17,569 nt of DNA from Alphaproteobacteria bacterium (GTDB lineage: Bacteria; Pseudomonadota; Alphaproteobacteria; SMXP01): the NCBI GenBank assembly GCA_021774995.1, contig JAJFIM010000016.1, positions 1-17,569 of the forward strand. The letters are read 5' to 3'. Positions 7,484 through 16,250 of this stretch are shown in pieces. Made by a program: the position numbers and the translations under genes. The notes under the pieces are model-generated. The model was not told the origin of the DNA, made no database searches, and was given only the letters and a program-made list of their open reading frames with translations. Within the stretch, counting starts at the first letter, position 1. Every line of letters starts with the position of its first letter.

Positions 7484-8548
7484 ATGTCCAAGATCCGCCT
7501 GTTTCCGTCCGGTCAGGAGATTGAATGCCTGCCGGAAAATACGGTGCTTTCCGCCTTGGAAGCGGCGGGCTACGCATTGCCGAATAATTGCCGGGCGGGC
7601 GCGTGCGGCGAATGCAAAATCAGGGTGCGTCAGGGCAAGTTCGATCAGGGATTTGTTTTGGACATGGCGCTGTCGCAAGATGACCGGGCCAAAGGTTATG
7701 GCTTGATGTGCATGGCCAAGCCGCTCGACGACGTGCTTGAAATAGAATGGGGTACGGAAGACGCGCGGCCAAAACTTTTTCCTCCCCGTGAAAATATTCC
7801 TTTCATTGTTGTTGACCGCGTACCGCGCACACAAAATATCATGGAGTTGAGACTCATGCCGGTGGGCGAGCCCATGAGATTTTGGCCGGGTCAATATATC
7901 ATGATGGGCGATGAAGCGCATGGCGCGCCCCTCCGGTCTTATTCGATCGCAAATGCGCCCCGGCAAAATGGTCAAGTGGTTTTGCAAATCGCCCGCGTCG
8001 ATGATGGCGTAACCAGCGCTTGGGTGCATGACAAATTGCATGAAGGCGCCCGCGTTCAGATTTCAGGGCCTTACGGCGCGTTTATCGGCGATCCGGGTGT
8101 TGAAACGCCGATTCTCGCTCTCGCCGCCGGTTCCGGCCTTGCGCCGCTCCTGGCCTTGACGGACGCCGCTTTGCGGCGGGGGTTTTCTTATCCCGTGACC
8201 ATCCTTTTTTCCGCTCGCACCCGCGACGATGTTTACGATTTGGGATTGATGGAATACTGGCGGGAAAAATACCGCAATTTTAAATTTCTTTACACCCTTA
8301 CCGGAGAAAAGAGTGATGACCTTCAGGGCCGGATCCCGGATATTTTAGCTAAAATCGCGCCGGATCTCACCCGTTACAGCGTCTTTATTGCAGGCAGTCC
8401 GGAATTTGTTGAAGCTTGCGTCGCGAAGGCCAAATCCCTTGGCGCGTCGCCGGAACTCATCCATACGGAAGGTTATTTTGGGCAGCATAAACCAGAAACG
8501 CTCCCCGGCGACCGATACGCCAAGACGTCGCAGAGCGACGGAAAATGA
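7484..8548 (+). CDS. NAD(P)H reductase with N-terminal [2Fe-2S] ferredoxin, FAD and NAD domains (oxygenase electron donor)
   Basis: A 354-aa electron-transfer protein. Residues 1-90 form a plant-type [2Fe-2S] ferredoxin with Cys36, Cys41, Cys44 and Cys76. Residues about 105-200 are the FAD domain (RSYS at 151-154, GPYG at 195-198), and about 205-330 the NAD(P) domain (AAGSGLAP at 214-221). This ferredoxin-FAD-NAD order matches MmoC, phenol-hydroxylase and BenC/XylZ reductases. PaaE has the opposite order, with the ferredoxin at the C-terminus, so this is not PaaE. It should pass electrons from NAD(P)H to the upstream diiron protein. ATG 7484 has AAAGGG five bases upstream; an in-frame GTG at 7478 overlaps that signal. 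Its end lies 5 bp from the end of paaX on the other strand. Confidence 0.88.
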   Translation: MSKIRLFPSGQEIECLPENTVLSALEAAGYALPNNCRAGACGECKIRVRQGKFDQGFVLDMALSQDDRAKGYGLMCMAKPLDDVLEIEWGTEDARPKLFPPRENIPFIVVDRVPRTQNIMELRLMPVGEPMRFWPGQYIMMGDEAHGAPLRSYSIANAPRQNGQVVLQIARVDDGVTSAWVHDKLHEGARVQISGPYGAFIGDPGVETPILALAAGSGLAPLLALTDAALRRGFSYPVTILFSARTRDDVYDLGLMEYWREKYRNFKFLYTLTGEKSDDLQGRIPDILAKIAPDLTRYSVFIAGSPEFVEACVAKAKSLGASPELIHTEGYFGQHKPETLPGDRYAKTSQSDGK

Positions 8549-8553
8549 ATTCC

Positions 8554-9492
8554 TTATGATATGTGCGGCAGGCCGCCGAAACGTTTTTCAAAATTGCGGC
8601 CAGGGTTCGTTAGCGGGCCTTCAGATGATTCCAGATGAGTCGTGAGATATTGATCCGCATTCTGATAAATAACCCCATAGAGATTGCGGCAAAGCTGGTA
8701 GGCTAAAGCGCCGCACCAGCTTGATGGAAGAAGTTCGCGGGGCAGAAGAGGGTCGTGAAGAATAATTTTTCTGTATTCGTGGATGAGTATGGTGCGCGCC
8801 AGAAGGCAAAGATGGGGGGGGAGCGTTTTTGAAGACCGTGCAGCTTTATAAATAGGGCGAAAAGTTTCTAAGAAAAGCCGGTACTGGTCTTCGATTTCAT
8901 CCAGCGGCCAGCAGGAGCGCACAAGGTCGTTTTGCGATTGATTGGACGTCACGCGGTCCAATTTGGCGTGCATGACAATCACCTGGTCAAGGACGCCATG
9001 ATCTGACAGATGGCGGATCGTGGGGGTTGAGTCGATCGAGGGGTGCCCCAGCAAGCCGGTTGTAATTTGCCCAAATCCCAGCCAGATCAGATCCTTGCGG
9101 ATGGCGTCGCGCTTGCCCTCCAAGCCGTGAGGGAGAATGATCAGCGTCCACGCGCCATCCCAATTGTCGGGAACGTCGCCATAGATTCGCCTGCTGGCTT
9201 CGTCGAATTGCCGCCGTCCGGATTCGGTCAGGCTGTAATAGCTTTGCCGCCCGATTTTTGTCGCAGTGAGCCAGCCATTTTTGGTTGAACGGAAAGCCGC
9301 TGTGCGGATGAGTCTTTCGCTGAGGCCGAATGTCTCGAGGACCCGGACGAGGCTGGCGAGCGAGACCGTTCCGCCGCGGGGCAGAATCGCGTCCCCAAAC
9401 AGGGTCACAATGAGAGAACCTGTACGAATCGGGCGTTGATTGGCGAAATTCGCCACGAGTGTATCAATAGCCTTGTGGAAACTTTGAGACAT
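8554..9492 (-). CDS. paaX: PaaX: phenylacetyl-CoA-responsive repressor of the paa genes
   Basis: A 312-aa protein that tracks E. coli PaaX (316 aa) throughout. It has the N-terminal winged helix (about 20-90, with SLIVTLFGDAILPRGG and GLSERLIRTAAFR), the WDGAW motif (111-115), the helical middle and the C-terminal DPLLPRELLPSSW region and RFGGL ending. In E. coli PaaX represses the divergent paaZ and paaA promoters and is released by phenylacetyl-CoA. Here it diverges from paaZ across 225 bp containing a 40-bp inverted-repeat site. It ends tail to tail with the reductase gene. A run of eight cytosines in the coding strand (8814-8821, about codons 224-226) is a possible slippage point, but the frame is intact. 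No clear ribosome-binding site precedes the ATG. Confidence 0.93.
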   Translation of the reverse strand: MSQSFHKAIDTLVANFANQRPIRTGSLIVTLFGDAILPRGGTVSLASLVRVLETFGLSERLIRTAAFRSTKNGWLTATKIGRQSYYSLTESGRRQFDEASRRIYGDVPDNWDGAWTLIILPHGLEGKRDAIRKDLIWLGFGQITTGLLGHPSIDSTPTIRHLSDHGVLDQVIVMHAKLDRVTSNQSQNDLVRSCWPLDEIEDQYRLFLETFRPIYKAARSSKTLPPHLCLLARTILIHEYRKIILHDPLLPRELLPSSWCGALAYQLCRNLYGVIYQNADQYLTTHLESSEGPLTNPGRNFEKRFGGLPHIS

Positions 9493-9621
9493 GAGGTGGT
9501 CCGGATCCGTTACCCCCCCGTGATGATCTAAAAAGGGCTGTTGGCGCGGGTGGAGGTGAGAAGATATGATTTAAGATATAGATTGGCGCGCAGCGGGTCA
9601 AAACGTCATTTGGCTTTAAAA

Positions 9622-9661
9622 TAATACAAAAATATTGTAATTCCAGTAATACTGTATCATA
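9622..9661. promoter_or_regulatory. Probable PaaX operator in the paaX-paaZ divergent region
   Basis: Inverted half-sites ATAATACA (9622-9629) and TGTATCAT (9654-9661), again 32 bp apart centre to centre, with the 14-bp core ATACAAAAATATTG at 9625-9638 identical to the copy at 6289-6302. The central bases differ between the two copies, which points to conserved contacts in the arms. The position between paaX and paaZ fits autoregulation plus control of paaZ. PaaX binding itself is inferred. Confidence 0.62.
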
Positions 9662-9664
9662 AAA
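9636..9664 (+). promoter_or_regulatory. Candidate sigma-70 promoter of the paaZ operon
   Basis: TTGTAA (9636-9641) and CATAAA (9659-9664) lie 17 bp apart and overlap the operator in the same way as at the diiron oxygenase promoter. An alternative is TTGGCT (9611-9616) with TATTGT (9634-9639), also 17 bp apart. Either would be covered by a protein bound across 9622-9661. Confidence 0.4.
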
Positions 9665-9675
9665 ACAGATCTTTC

Positions 9676-9700
9676 GCCGCAGCCCTTTGGGCGGCTTTTT
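9676..9700 (+). terminator. Leader hairpin with U-tract just before paaZ (attenuator-like or incidental)
   Basis: GCCG (9676-9679) pairs with CGGC (9692-9695) and CCC (9683-9685) with GGG (9689-9691) around a TTT loop, with a three-base bulge, followed by five T residues (9696-9700). This has the shape of a weak intrinsic terminator, yet it sits between the predicted paaZ promoter and the AGGGGAG ribosome-binding site (9702-9708). It could attenuate paaZ transcription or be a leader structure without function. Confidence 0.3.
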
Positions 9701-9717
9701 AAGGGGAGAATCTCATC

Positions 9718-11748
9718 GTGAAATTGCAAAGTTACGTCGTTGGAGAATGGGTGAGCGCGCCGGGCGGGTTTGTCGATTTACGTGACGCCGCGACGGGGGA
9801 AGTTGTAGCGCAGTGCAGCGCACAGGGAATCGATATGCGCCGCGTCCTGGATCATGGACGCGAAATTGGGGGGCATAACCTCCGCAAACTGACATTCCAT
9901 GAACGCGCGTTGATGCTCAAAAACCTTGCTCAGTATTTGGGTCAGTTTAAAGACGAATTCTACGATCTGTCATTTGCCACCGGCGCCACCAAAAAAGATG
10001 CCTGGATCGATATTGATGGGGGCATATCAACGCTGTTTGTTTATGCCTCGAAGGGGCGTCGAGAGCTTCCCAATGCGCGCTGTATCGTTGATGGACCACC
10101 GGAGATCGTCTCAAAAATGGGGAGCTTTGTTGGTCAGCATATTCTGGTCCCCCGCGAAGGGGTTTCTGTCCAGATCAATGCGTTTAACTTTCCCTGCTGG
10201 GGAATGCTGGAAAAATTGGCGACCTCTCTTCTGGCGGGCATTCCGGCGGTGGTGAAGCCGGCCACGGTGAACGCTTATTTAAGTGAGCGGGTATTTCGGC
10301 GGATGATCGAGTCAAAAATCTTGCCGGACGGCGCGGTGCAGCTTGTGTGCGGCTCTTTGGGCGACATGCTGGATCACGTGTCATGCCAGGATTCGGTAGC
10401 GTTTACTGGCTCCGCCTCCACCGCGCATAAATTATCGACTCACTCAGAAATTGTCGCCAATGCCGTTCGCTTTGTCGCCGAGACGGATTCTCTGAATTGC
10501 TCGATTCTGGGCCTGGACGCGGCGCCGGGAACGCCTGAATTTGAACTTTTCGTCAAGGAAGTCGCCACGGAAATGACGGTAAAAGCGGGTCAGAAATGCA
10601 CGGCCATCCGCCGCGCCCTCGTGCCGGAAAAATATATGGAAGCGGTCCAGCAGGCGCTGACGGAACGCTTGGAAAAAGTGGTGATCGGCAATCCGCGCAA
10701 TGCGAACGTCGCCATGGGCCCTCTTGTCGGCTTGGCGCAGCGCCATGACGTTTGGGCGCGGGTGCGCGAATTGGGACAAGAAGCTGAAATTGTATATGGC
10801 GGCGGGAAAGATTTTCCACTTGCCGAGGGATACATGGATAAAGGCGCTTTTGTTCAGCCTACTTTACTGAGACTGCGTGACGGCGCTTCCGGCGAAGCGG
10901 TGCACCGGGTCGAAGCCTTCGGTCCGGTCTCGACCCTCATGGCCTATTCCGGCACGGCTGACGCGATTGATCTGGCGCGCAAAGGCGAAGGTTCTCTCGT
11001 GGGTTCGCTCTTCACCCATGACGCCAAAATTGCCCGCGAGGTGGTGTTTGGAACTGTCTGCTATCATGGGCGCCTCGCGCTCATCAACCGGGACTGCGCC
11101 AAGGAATCAACGGGTCACGGCTCGCCCTTGCCGCATCTGGTTCATGGCGGACCGGGGCGCGCCGGCGGCGGCGAAGAGCTCGGCGGCATTCGCTCCGTAA
11201 TGCATTACATGCAGCGCACGGCCCTTCAGGGATCGCCCGCCATGCTGGCTGAGATCACGGATGTCTGGCAGCGCCAAGCGCGCGAAATTACGGGGGGCGA
11301 ACACCCCTTTCGCAAATATTTTGAGGATCTTGAAATAGGCGCAACATTGCGCACAGAGACGCGTGAAATCAGCCTTGACGATGTGGAGGCTTTCGCCGCG
11401 CTGACCGGCGATAATTTTTATGCTCATATGGATGAGGACGCGGCAAAGGCCAACCCGTTTTTTGACGGGCGGGTCGCCCATGGCTATCTTATTCTCTCGG
11501 CGGCGGCGGGTCTGTTTGTCGATCCGGAGCCGGGGCCTGTTTTGGCGAATTACGGATTGGAAAATCTGAACTTTTCACAACCGGTCTATCCGGGCGACCG
11601 CATCCAGGTGCGCCTCGCCTGTAAACAAAAAACCGCGCGTATCGGCGCGGGTTACGGCGAAGTGCGCTGGGATGTGGAGGTGACCAATCAGGAGGGCGCG
11701 CCCGTTGCCACATATGATCTCTTGACCATGAACGCCATGCGCGGCTAA
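9718..11748 (+). CDS. paaZ: PaaZ: bifunctional oxepin-CoA hydrolase / 3-oxo-5,6-dehydrosuberyl-CoA semialdehyde dehydrogenase
   Basis: A 676-aa fusion, close to the 681 aa of E. coli PaaZ. The N-terminal aldehyde dehydrogenase domain (about 1-520) has the general base Glu255 in VAETD and the nucleophile Cys294 in AGQKCTA. The C-terminal MaoC/hotdog hydratase domain (about 530-676) has Asp565 and His570 in TGDNFYAH. Both active sites are therefore intact: the hydratase half opens oxepin-CoA and the dehydrogenase half oxidises the resulting aldehyde. The start is GTG 9718, with AGGGGAG nine bases upstream. It heads the second PaaX-type operon, ten bases before the crotonase gene. An intact PaaZ implies that the host makes oxepin-CoA, and hence has some ring epoxidase. 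Confidence 0.95.
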   Translation: MKLQSYVVGEWVSAPGGFVDLRDAATGEVVAQCSAQGIDMRRVLDHGREIGGHNLRKLTFHERALMLKNLAQYLGQFKDEFYDLSFATGATKKDAWIDIDGGISTLFVYASKGRRELPNARCIVDGPPEIVSKMGSFVGQHILVPREGVSVQINAFNFPCWGMLEKLATSLLAGIPAVVKPATVNAYLSERVFRRMIESKILPDGAVQLVCGSLGDMLDHVSCQDSVAFTGSASTAHKLSTHSEIVANAVRFVAETDSLNCSILGLDAAPGTPEFELFVKEVATEMTVKAGQKCTAIRRALVPEKYMEAVQQALTERLEKVVIGNPRNANVAMGPLVGLAQRHDVWARVRELGQEAEIVYGGGKDFPLAEGYMDKGAFVQPTLLRLRDGASGEAVHRVEAFGPVSTLMAYSGTADAIDLARKGEGSLVGSLFTHDAKIAREVVFGTVCYHGRLALINRDCAKESTGHGSPLPHLVHGGPGRAGGGEELGGIRSVMHYMQRTALQGSPAMLAEITDVWQRQAREITGGEHPFRKYFEDLEIGATLRTETREISLDDVEAFAALTGDNFYAHMDEDAAKANPFFDGRVAHGYLILSAAAGLFVDPEPGPVLANYGLENLNFSQPVYPGDRIQVRLACKQKTARIGAGYGEVRWDVEVTNQEGAPVATYDLLTMNAMRG

Positions 11749-11758
11749 CTCTTGTTTC

Positions 11759-12565
11759 ATGATTGCTTTAGAAACATATCAGGCGCGGTTTTCCAGCCTT
11801 TCTTTTGCCGAGCCCAAGGCGGGCGTTCTTGAAGTCATCCTTGAGAAGCCCGGCAAGCTCAATGCGGCGGACGCCAATATGCACACGGATCTGGCGTCAA
11901 TATGGCCTGTGATTGACGGCGACGGCGCCGTGCGCGTGGTTCTGGTGCGCGGGGGCGGAAAAAACTTCTCATCCGGCGGCGACTTTTCTCTTATTGAAGA
12001 TATGATCGGCAATGACGCGGTGTTGTTGCGCGTGTGGAAGGAAGCGCGCGATCTTGTGTACAATATCGTCAATTGCGGAAAACCAGTAGTGTCGGCCATC
12101 CGCGGCGTTGCGGTTGGCGCCGGTCTGGCTGTGGCCCTGCTGGCGGATATCTCTATTGCGGGAAAGAAAGCGCGCATTCTTGACGGCCATGTGAAATTGG
12201 GCGTGGCCGCGGGCGATCACGCGGTGATCATCTGGCCGTTGCTGTGCGGGCTGGCAAAAGCCAAATACCATCTGATGACCAACACGCCGATCTCAGGCGA
12301 AGCGGCGGAACGGATGGGGCTTGTTTCTCTTTGCGTCGAAGACGATGATGTCTATGACAAAGCGCTTCAAACCGCCGTTCAGTTGGCCGCGGGCAGCGCC
12401 AGCGCGCTCAGTTTTACAAAATATGCGCTGAATAACTGGCTTCGCTTGGCGGGACCTAATTTTGACGCCTCTCTGGCGTTGGAGTTTTTGGGCTTTCGTT
12501 TGCCCGACGTGAAAGAAGGCTTGGAGTCGGCCCGCGAAAAACGGCCGCCCAACTTTAAGGCGTAA
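11759..12565 (+). CDS. Crotonase-family enoyl-CoA hydratase/isomerase of unclear reaction
   Basis: A 268-aa crotonase-fold protein. The oxyanion-hole segments are present: SSGGDF (71-76) and GVAVGAGLAV (116-125). The two glutamates of classical enoyl-CoA hydratases are missing: the GLE position is Ala (GAGLAVALLAD) and the PE position is His (DGHVKLG). An aspartate in AAGDHA (D153) lies near the place used by isomerases such as PaaG and dienoyl-CoA isomerases. It resembles a crotonase subgroup with a GD-x-WP motif usually annotated only as enoyl-CoA hydratase/isomerase. It sits between paaZ and the fused hydratase/dehydrogenase, so it may act on an unsaturated dicarboxylyl-CoA, perhaps as a double-bond isomerase, but the reaction cannot be assigned. 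No ribosome-binding site is evident in the 10-bp gap. Confidence 0.8.
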   Translation: MIALETYQARFSSLSFAEPKAGVLEVILEKPGKLNAADANMHTDLASIWPVIDGDGAVRVVLVRGGGKNFSSGGDFSLIEDMIGNDAVLLRVWKEARDLVYNIVNCGKPVVSAIRGVAVGAGLAVALLADISIAGKKARILDGHVKLGVAAGDHAVIIWPLLCGLAKAKYHLMTNTPISGEAAERMGLVSLCVEDDDVYDKALQTAVQLAAGSASALSFTKYALNNWLRLAGPNFDASLALEFLGFRLPDVKEGLESAREKRPPNFKA

Positions 12566-12600
12566 CTTTTTAAATCCTCTTTTTGAGAAGGATCGGGAAG

Positions 12601-14688
<2,088 letters not shown>

Positions 14689-14856
14689 TTAGAGATTCAG
14701 AATTACTTACATTGCCTTTTTACTCCCGCGACCAGCCCGATCATTGCGTTCATAGGCAAGCGCCAAGTAGCGGGGATAAAACGCGGCCTCGCGCGGGGCG
14801 GGCATGATAAGGGTTATCCACGCGCATGGTTCACTTTTTCACCGGTTTGGGGTCAT

Positions 14857-14884
14857 CCCCGGTGCGCGCCGGGGCCGCCCCGGG
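14857..14884. repeat. GC-rich hairpin CCCCGG...CCGGGG with adjacent CCCGGG
   Basis: CCCCGG (14857-14862) and CCGGGG (14869-14874) form a perfect 6-bp GC stem around a TGCGCG loop, followed by a CCCGGG palindrome at 14879-14884 that offers an alternative partner. There is no T-tract, so it is more like a dispersed intergenic palindrome than an intrinsic terminator. Confidence 0.4.
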
Positions 14885-14895
14885 AACATGAAGCG

Positions 14896-14913
14896 AAAAA
14901 TGCGCGCATTTTT
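14896..14913. terminator. 18-bp perfect palindrome with A/T arms, possible bidirectional terminator
   Basis: AAAAATGCGCGCATTTTT is a perfect palindrome. It reads as an A-tract, a short GC-containing stem and a T-tract on both strands, as in bidirectional intrinsic terminators, and it lies roughly midway between two convergent operons. The GC stem is short, so efficiency would be modest. Confidence 0.4.
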
Positions 14914-14957
14914 ACACTTTAGAGTAGGGCTTAGGAATAAAACCGCTTAACCGCCCC

Positions 14958-15026
14958 TGTCACTCCGGGGATCTTGTTTATGTTGTCCCACCTTTGCCAC
15001 TCTGCGGTCGGGGCCGCGGAATGACA
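14958..15026. repeat. 69-bp imperfect inverted repeat (TGTCACTCCGGGG ... CCGCGGAATGACA)
   Basis: The 13-bp ends match as inverted repeats at 11 of 13 positions, enclosing about 43 bp. The TGTCATTCCGGG-like terminus resembles short palindromic elements scattered between genes in many alphaproteobacterial genomes. Only one copy is in the window, so the dispersed nature is inferred. Confidence 0.45.
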
Positions 15027-15062
15027 AAGAGAATACCGGATGCGTCATCAAGAAGACGTCAC

Positions 15063-15080
15063 TTAAGAGGCGGCTCTTAA
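15063..15080. terminator. Hairpin TTAAGAG-GCGG-CTCTTAA downstream of acoC
   Basis: A perfect 7-bp inverted repeat with a 4-base loop lies 33 bp past the acoC stop on the minus strand. It has no following T-tract, so intrinsic termination is uncertain; it may instead stabilise the 3' end of the aco transcript. Confidence 0.3.
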
Positions 15081-15113
15081 ATTGAAAGAACGCTCAACTC
15101 TTTTAAGCAGTCT

Positions 15114-16250
15114 CTATGCGAGCGATTCAAGAAATGCTCCGGCAATTTTATTGAACTGAGAGGCGGCTTCCATATGCGGCATGTGCCCGGCTTTGTCTAT
15201 GATATGGACACGGACATTGTCTGGCATGCTTTGGGCGTCCACCGGATCGGTGAGTTGATCGTCGGCGCCCCAGATGGCCGTAATAGGCATGGGAAGATCC
15301 GCCAGCTGATCGCGAAATACATGAATTTGCTTTCCGTCTGGAAAGACGGCGCGGGCGAGAGCGGTCAGCACATCAGACACGCCTTCCAAACGTTTGTATT
15401 TGAGCGTTTCATTGATCATCTCCCTGGTGACCAGCGACGGATTGGCGAATAATTTTTGCAAGGCCGGTTTCATATCTTTGCGGCGCTCGGCGTTGATAAA
15501 CTCTTGAATGTAATCGCCCCCGGCGAGTGCGTCGCTAAGACCGGCCGCGTCCACAATGGTGAGCGAGGAGAGAAGTTCAGGATTTTTTACCGCCACGGCC
15601 ATGGAGACCGCCGCGCCCAAGGAATGGCCAATGAGATGTGTTTTTCCTAATTCAAGTTGATTGATGAAGCCGTACACGGAGGAAACGAGCGTTTCAAAGG
15701 GGTCCGGCCCCAATTTTTTGGACGAGGCGCCGTGACCCGGCAAATCTAGAGTGTAGACAAGATGATTTGCGGCAAGATCCGCCACGTTGAACATCCAGGA
15801 GCTTGAATCGCCGCCAAACCCGTGAATGAAAAGTACGGGAGGAAGTTCAGAATCTTCAGCGCCCGCCTTTTGATAAACTAAGCGCCGTCCATCCACGTCA
15901 ATGCTCAAAGCCTCTTTGACTTGGGCATCTTCCACTTCTTCAGGAACAAAATTTTCCTGAAACTTTTCTATAAAAGCGTCGATCTCGTTATCTTGCGCTT
16001 CCGCTGGCGCGATCACGCCTAGTAATGCCCCGATGGGCAACTCATCGCCTTGCTTGGCGACGCGGCGGCGTAAAATGCCGTCTCCCTGAACTTCCACCAC
16101 ATTGACAATTTTATCGGTTTCCACTTCGGCTAATTCATCGCCCGTGGAAAGCATGGCGCCTTCTTCCGCCAGCCAGTCGACGACTTTGCCGGTTACCATG
16201 GACATGCCCCATTTGGGCATAGTCAAGGCGGTGATCTGATCGTTGCTCAT
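15114..16250 (-). CDS. acoC: AcoC: acetoin dehydrogenase E2, lipoyl-dependent acetyltransferase with alpha/beta-hydrolase fold
   Basis: A 378-aa protein with the two-part AcoC layout. The N-terminal lipoyl domain (about 5-80) carries the lipoylated Lys47 in ETDKIVN. An acidic linker (about 85-115) leads to an alpha/beta-hydrolase domain (about 118-378) with the nucleophile Ser210 in IGHSLGAA, an acid near Asp330 in WGADD and His356 in KAGHMPH. It replaces the usual catalytic domain of E2 components and transfers the acetyl group to CoA in acetoin cleavage. Length fits Pseudomonas AcoC (about 370). Its ATG overlaps the acoB stop by ATGA, showing translational coupling. It is the last gene of the visible aco operon; no lipoamide dehydrogenase follows on this side. 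Confidence 0.9.
   Translation of the reverse strand: MSNDQITALTMPKWGMSMVTGKVVDWLAEEGAMLSTGDELAEVETDKIVNVVEVQGDGILRRRVAKQGDELPIGALLGVIAPAEAQDNEIDAFIEKFQENFVPEEVEDAQVKEALSIDVDGRRLVYQKAGAEDSELPPVLFIHGFGGDSSSWMFNVADLAANHLVYTLDLPGHGASSKKLGPDPFETLVSSVYGFINQLELGKTHLIGHSLGAAVSMAVAVKNPELLSSLTIVDAAGLSDALAGGDYIQEFINAERRKDMKPALQKLFANPSLVTREMINETLKYKRLEGVSDVLTALARAVFPDGKQIHVFRDQLADLPMPITAIWGADDQLTDPVDAQSMPDNVRVHIIDKAGHMPHMEAASQFNKIAGAFLESLA

Larger units (their letters stand above)
14689..15113. other. 425-bp gene-poor gap between convergent operons, rich in inverted repeats
   Basis: No credible coding region or RNA gene is visible here. The stretch lies between the ends of the fused hydratase/dehydrogenase and acoC, so both flanking transcripts run into it. 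It contains at least four distinct inverted repeats, listed separately, consistent with termination sites and dispersed intergenic repeat elements. Confidence 0.6.

Noticed and set aside
12583..12600. TTG start six codons upstream for the fused hydratase/dehydrogenase
   Set aside because: These bases contain the GAGAAGGA ribosome-binding site used by ATG 12601.
14814..14822. DnaA-box-like nonamer TTATCCACG (8 of 9 to consensus) suggesting an origin
   Set aside because: It is a single copy with no cluster, no AT-rich unwinding region and no dnaA, parAB or rep gene nearby.
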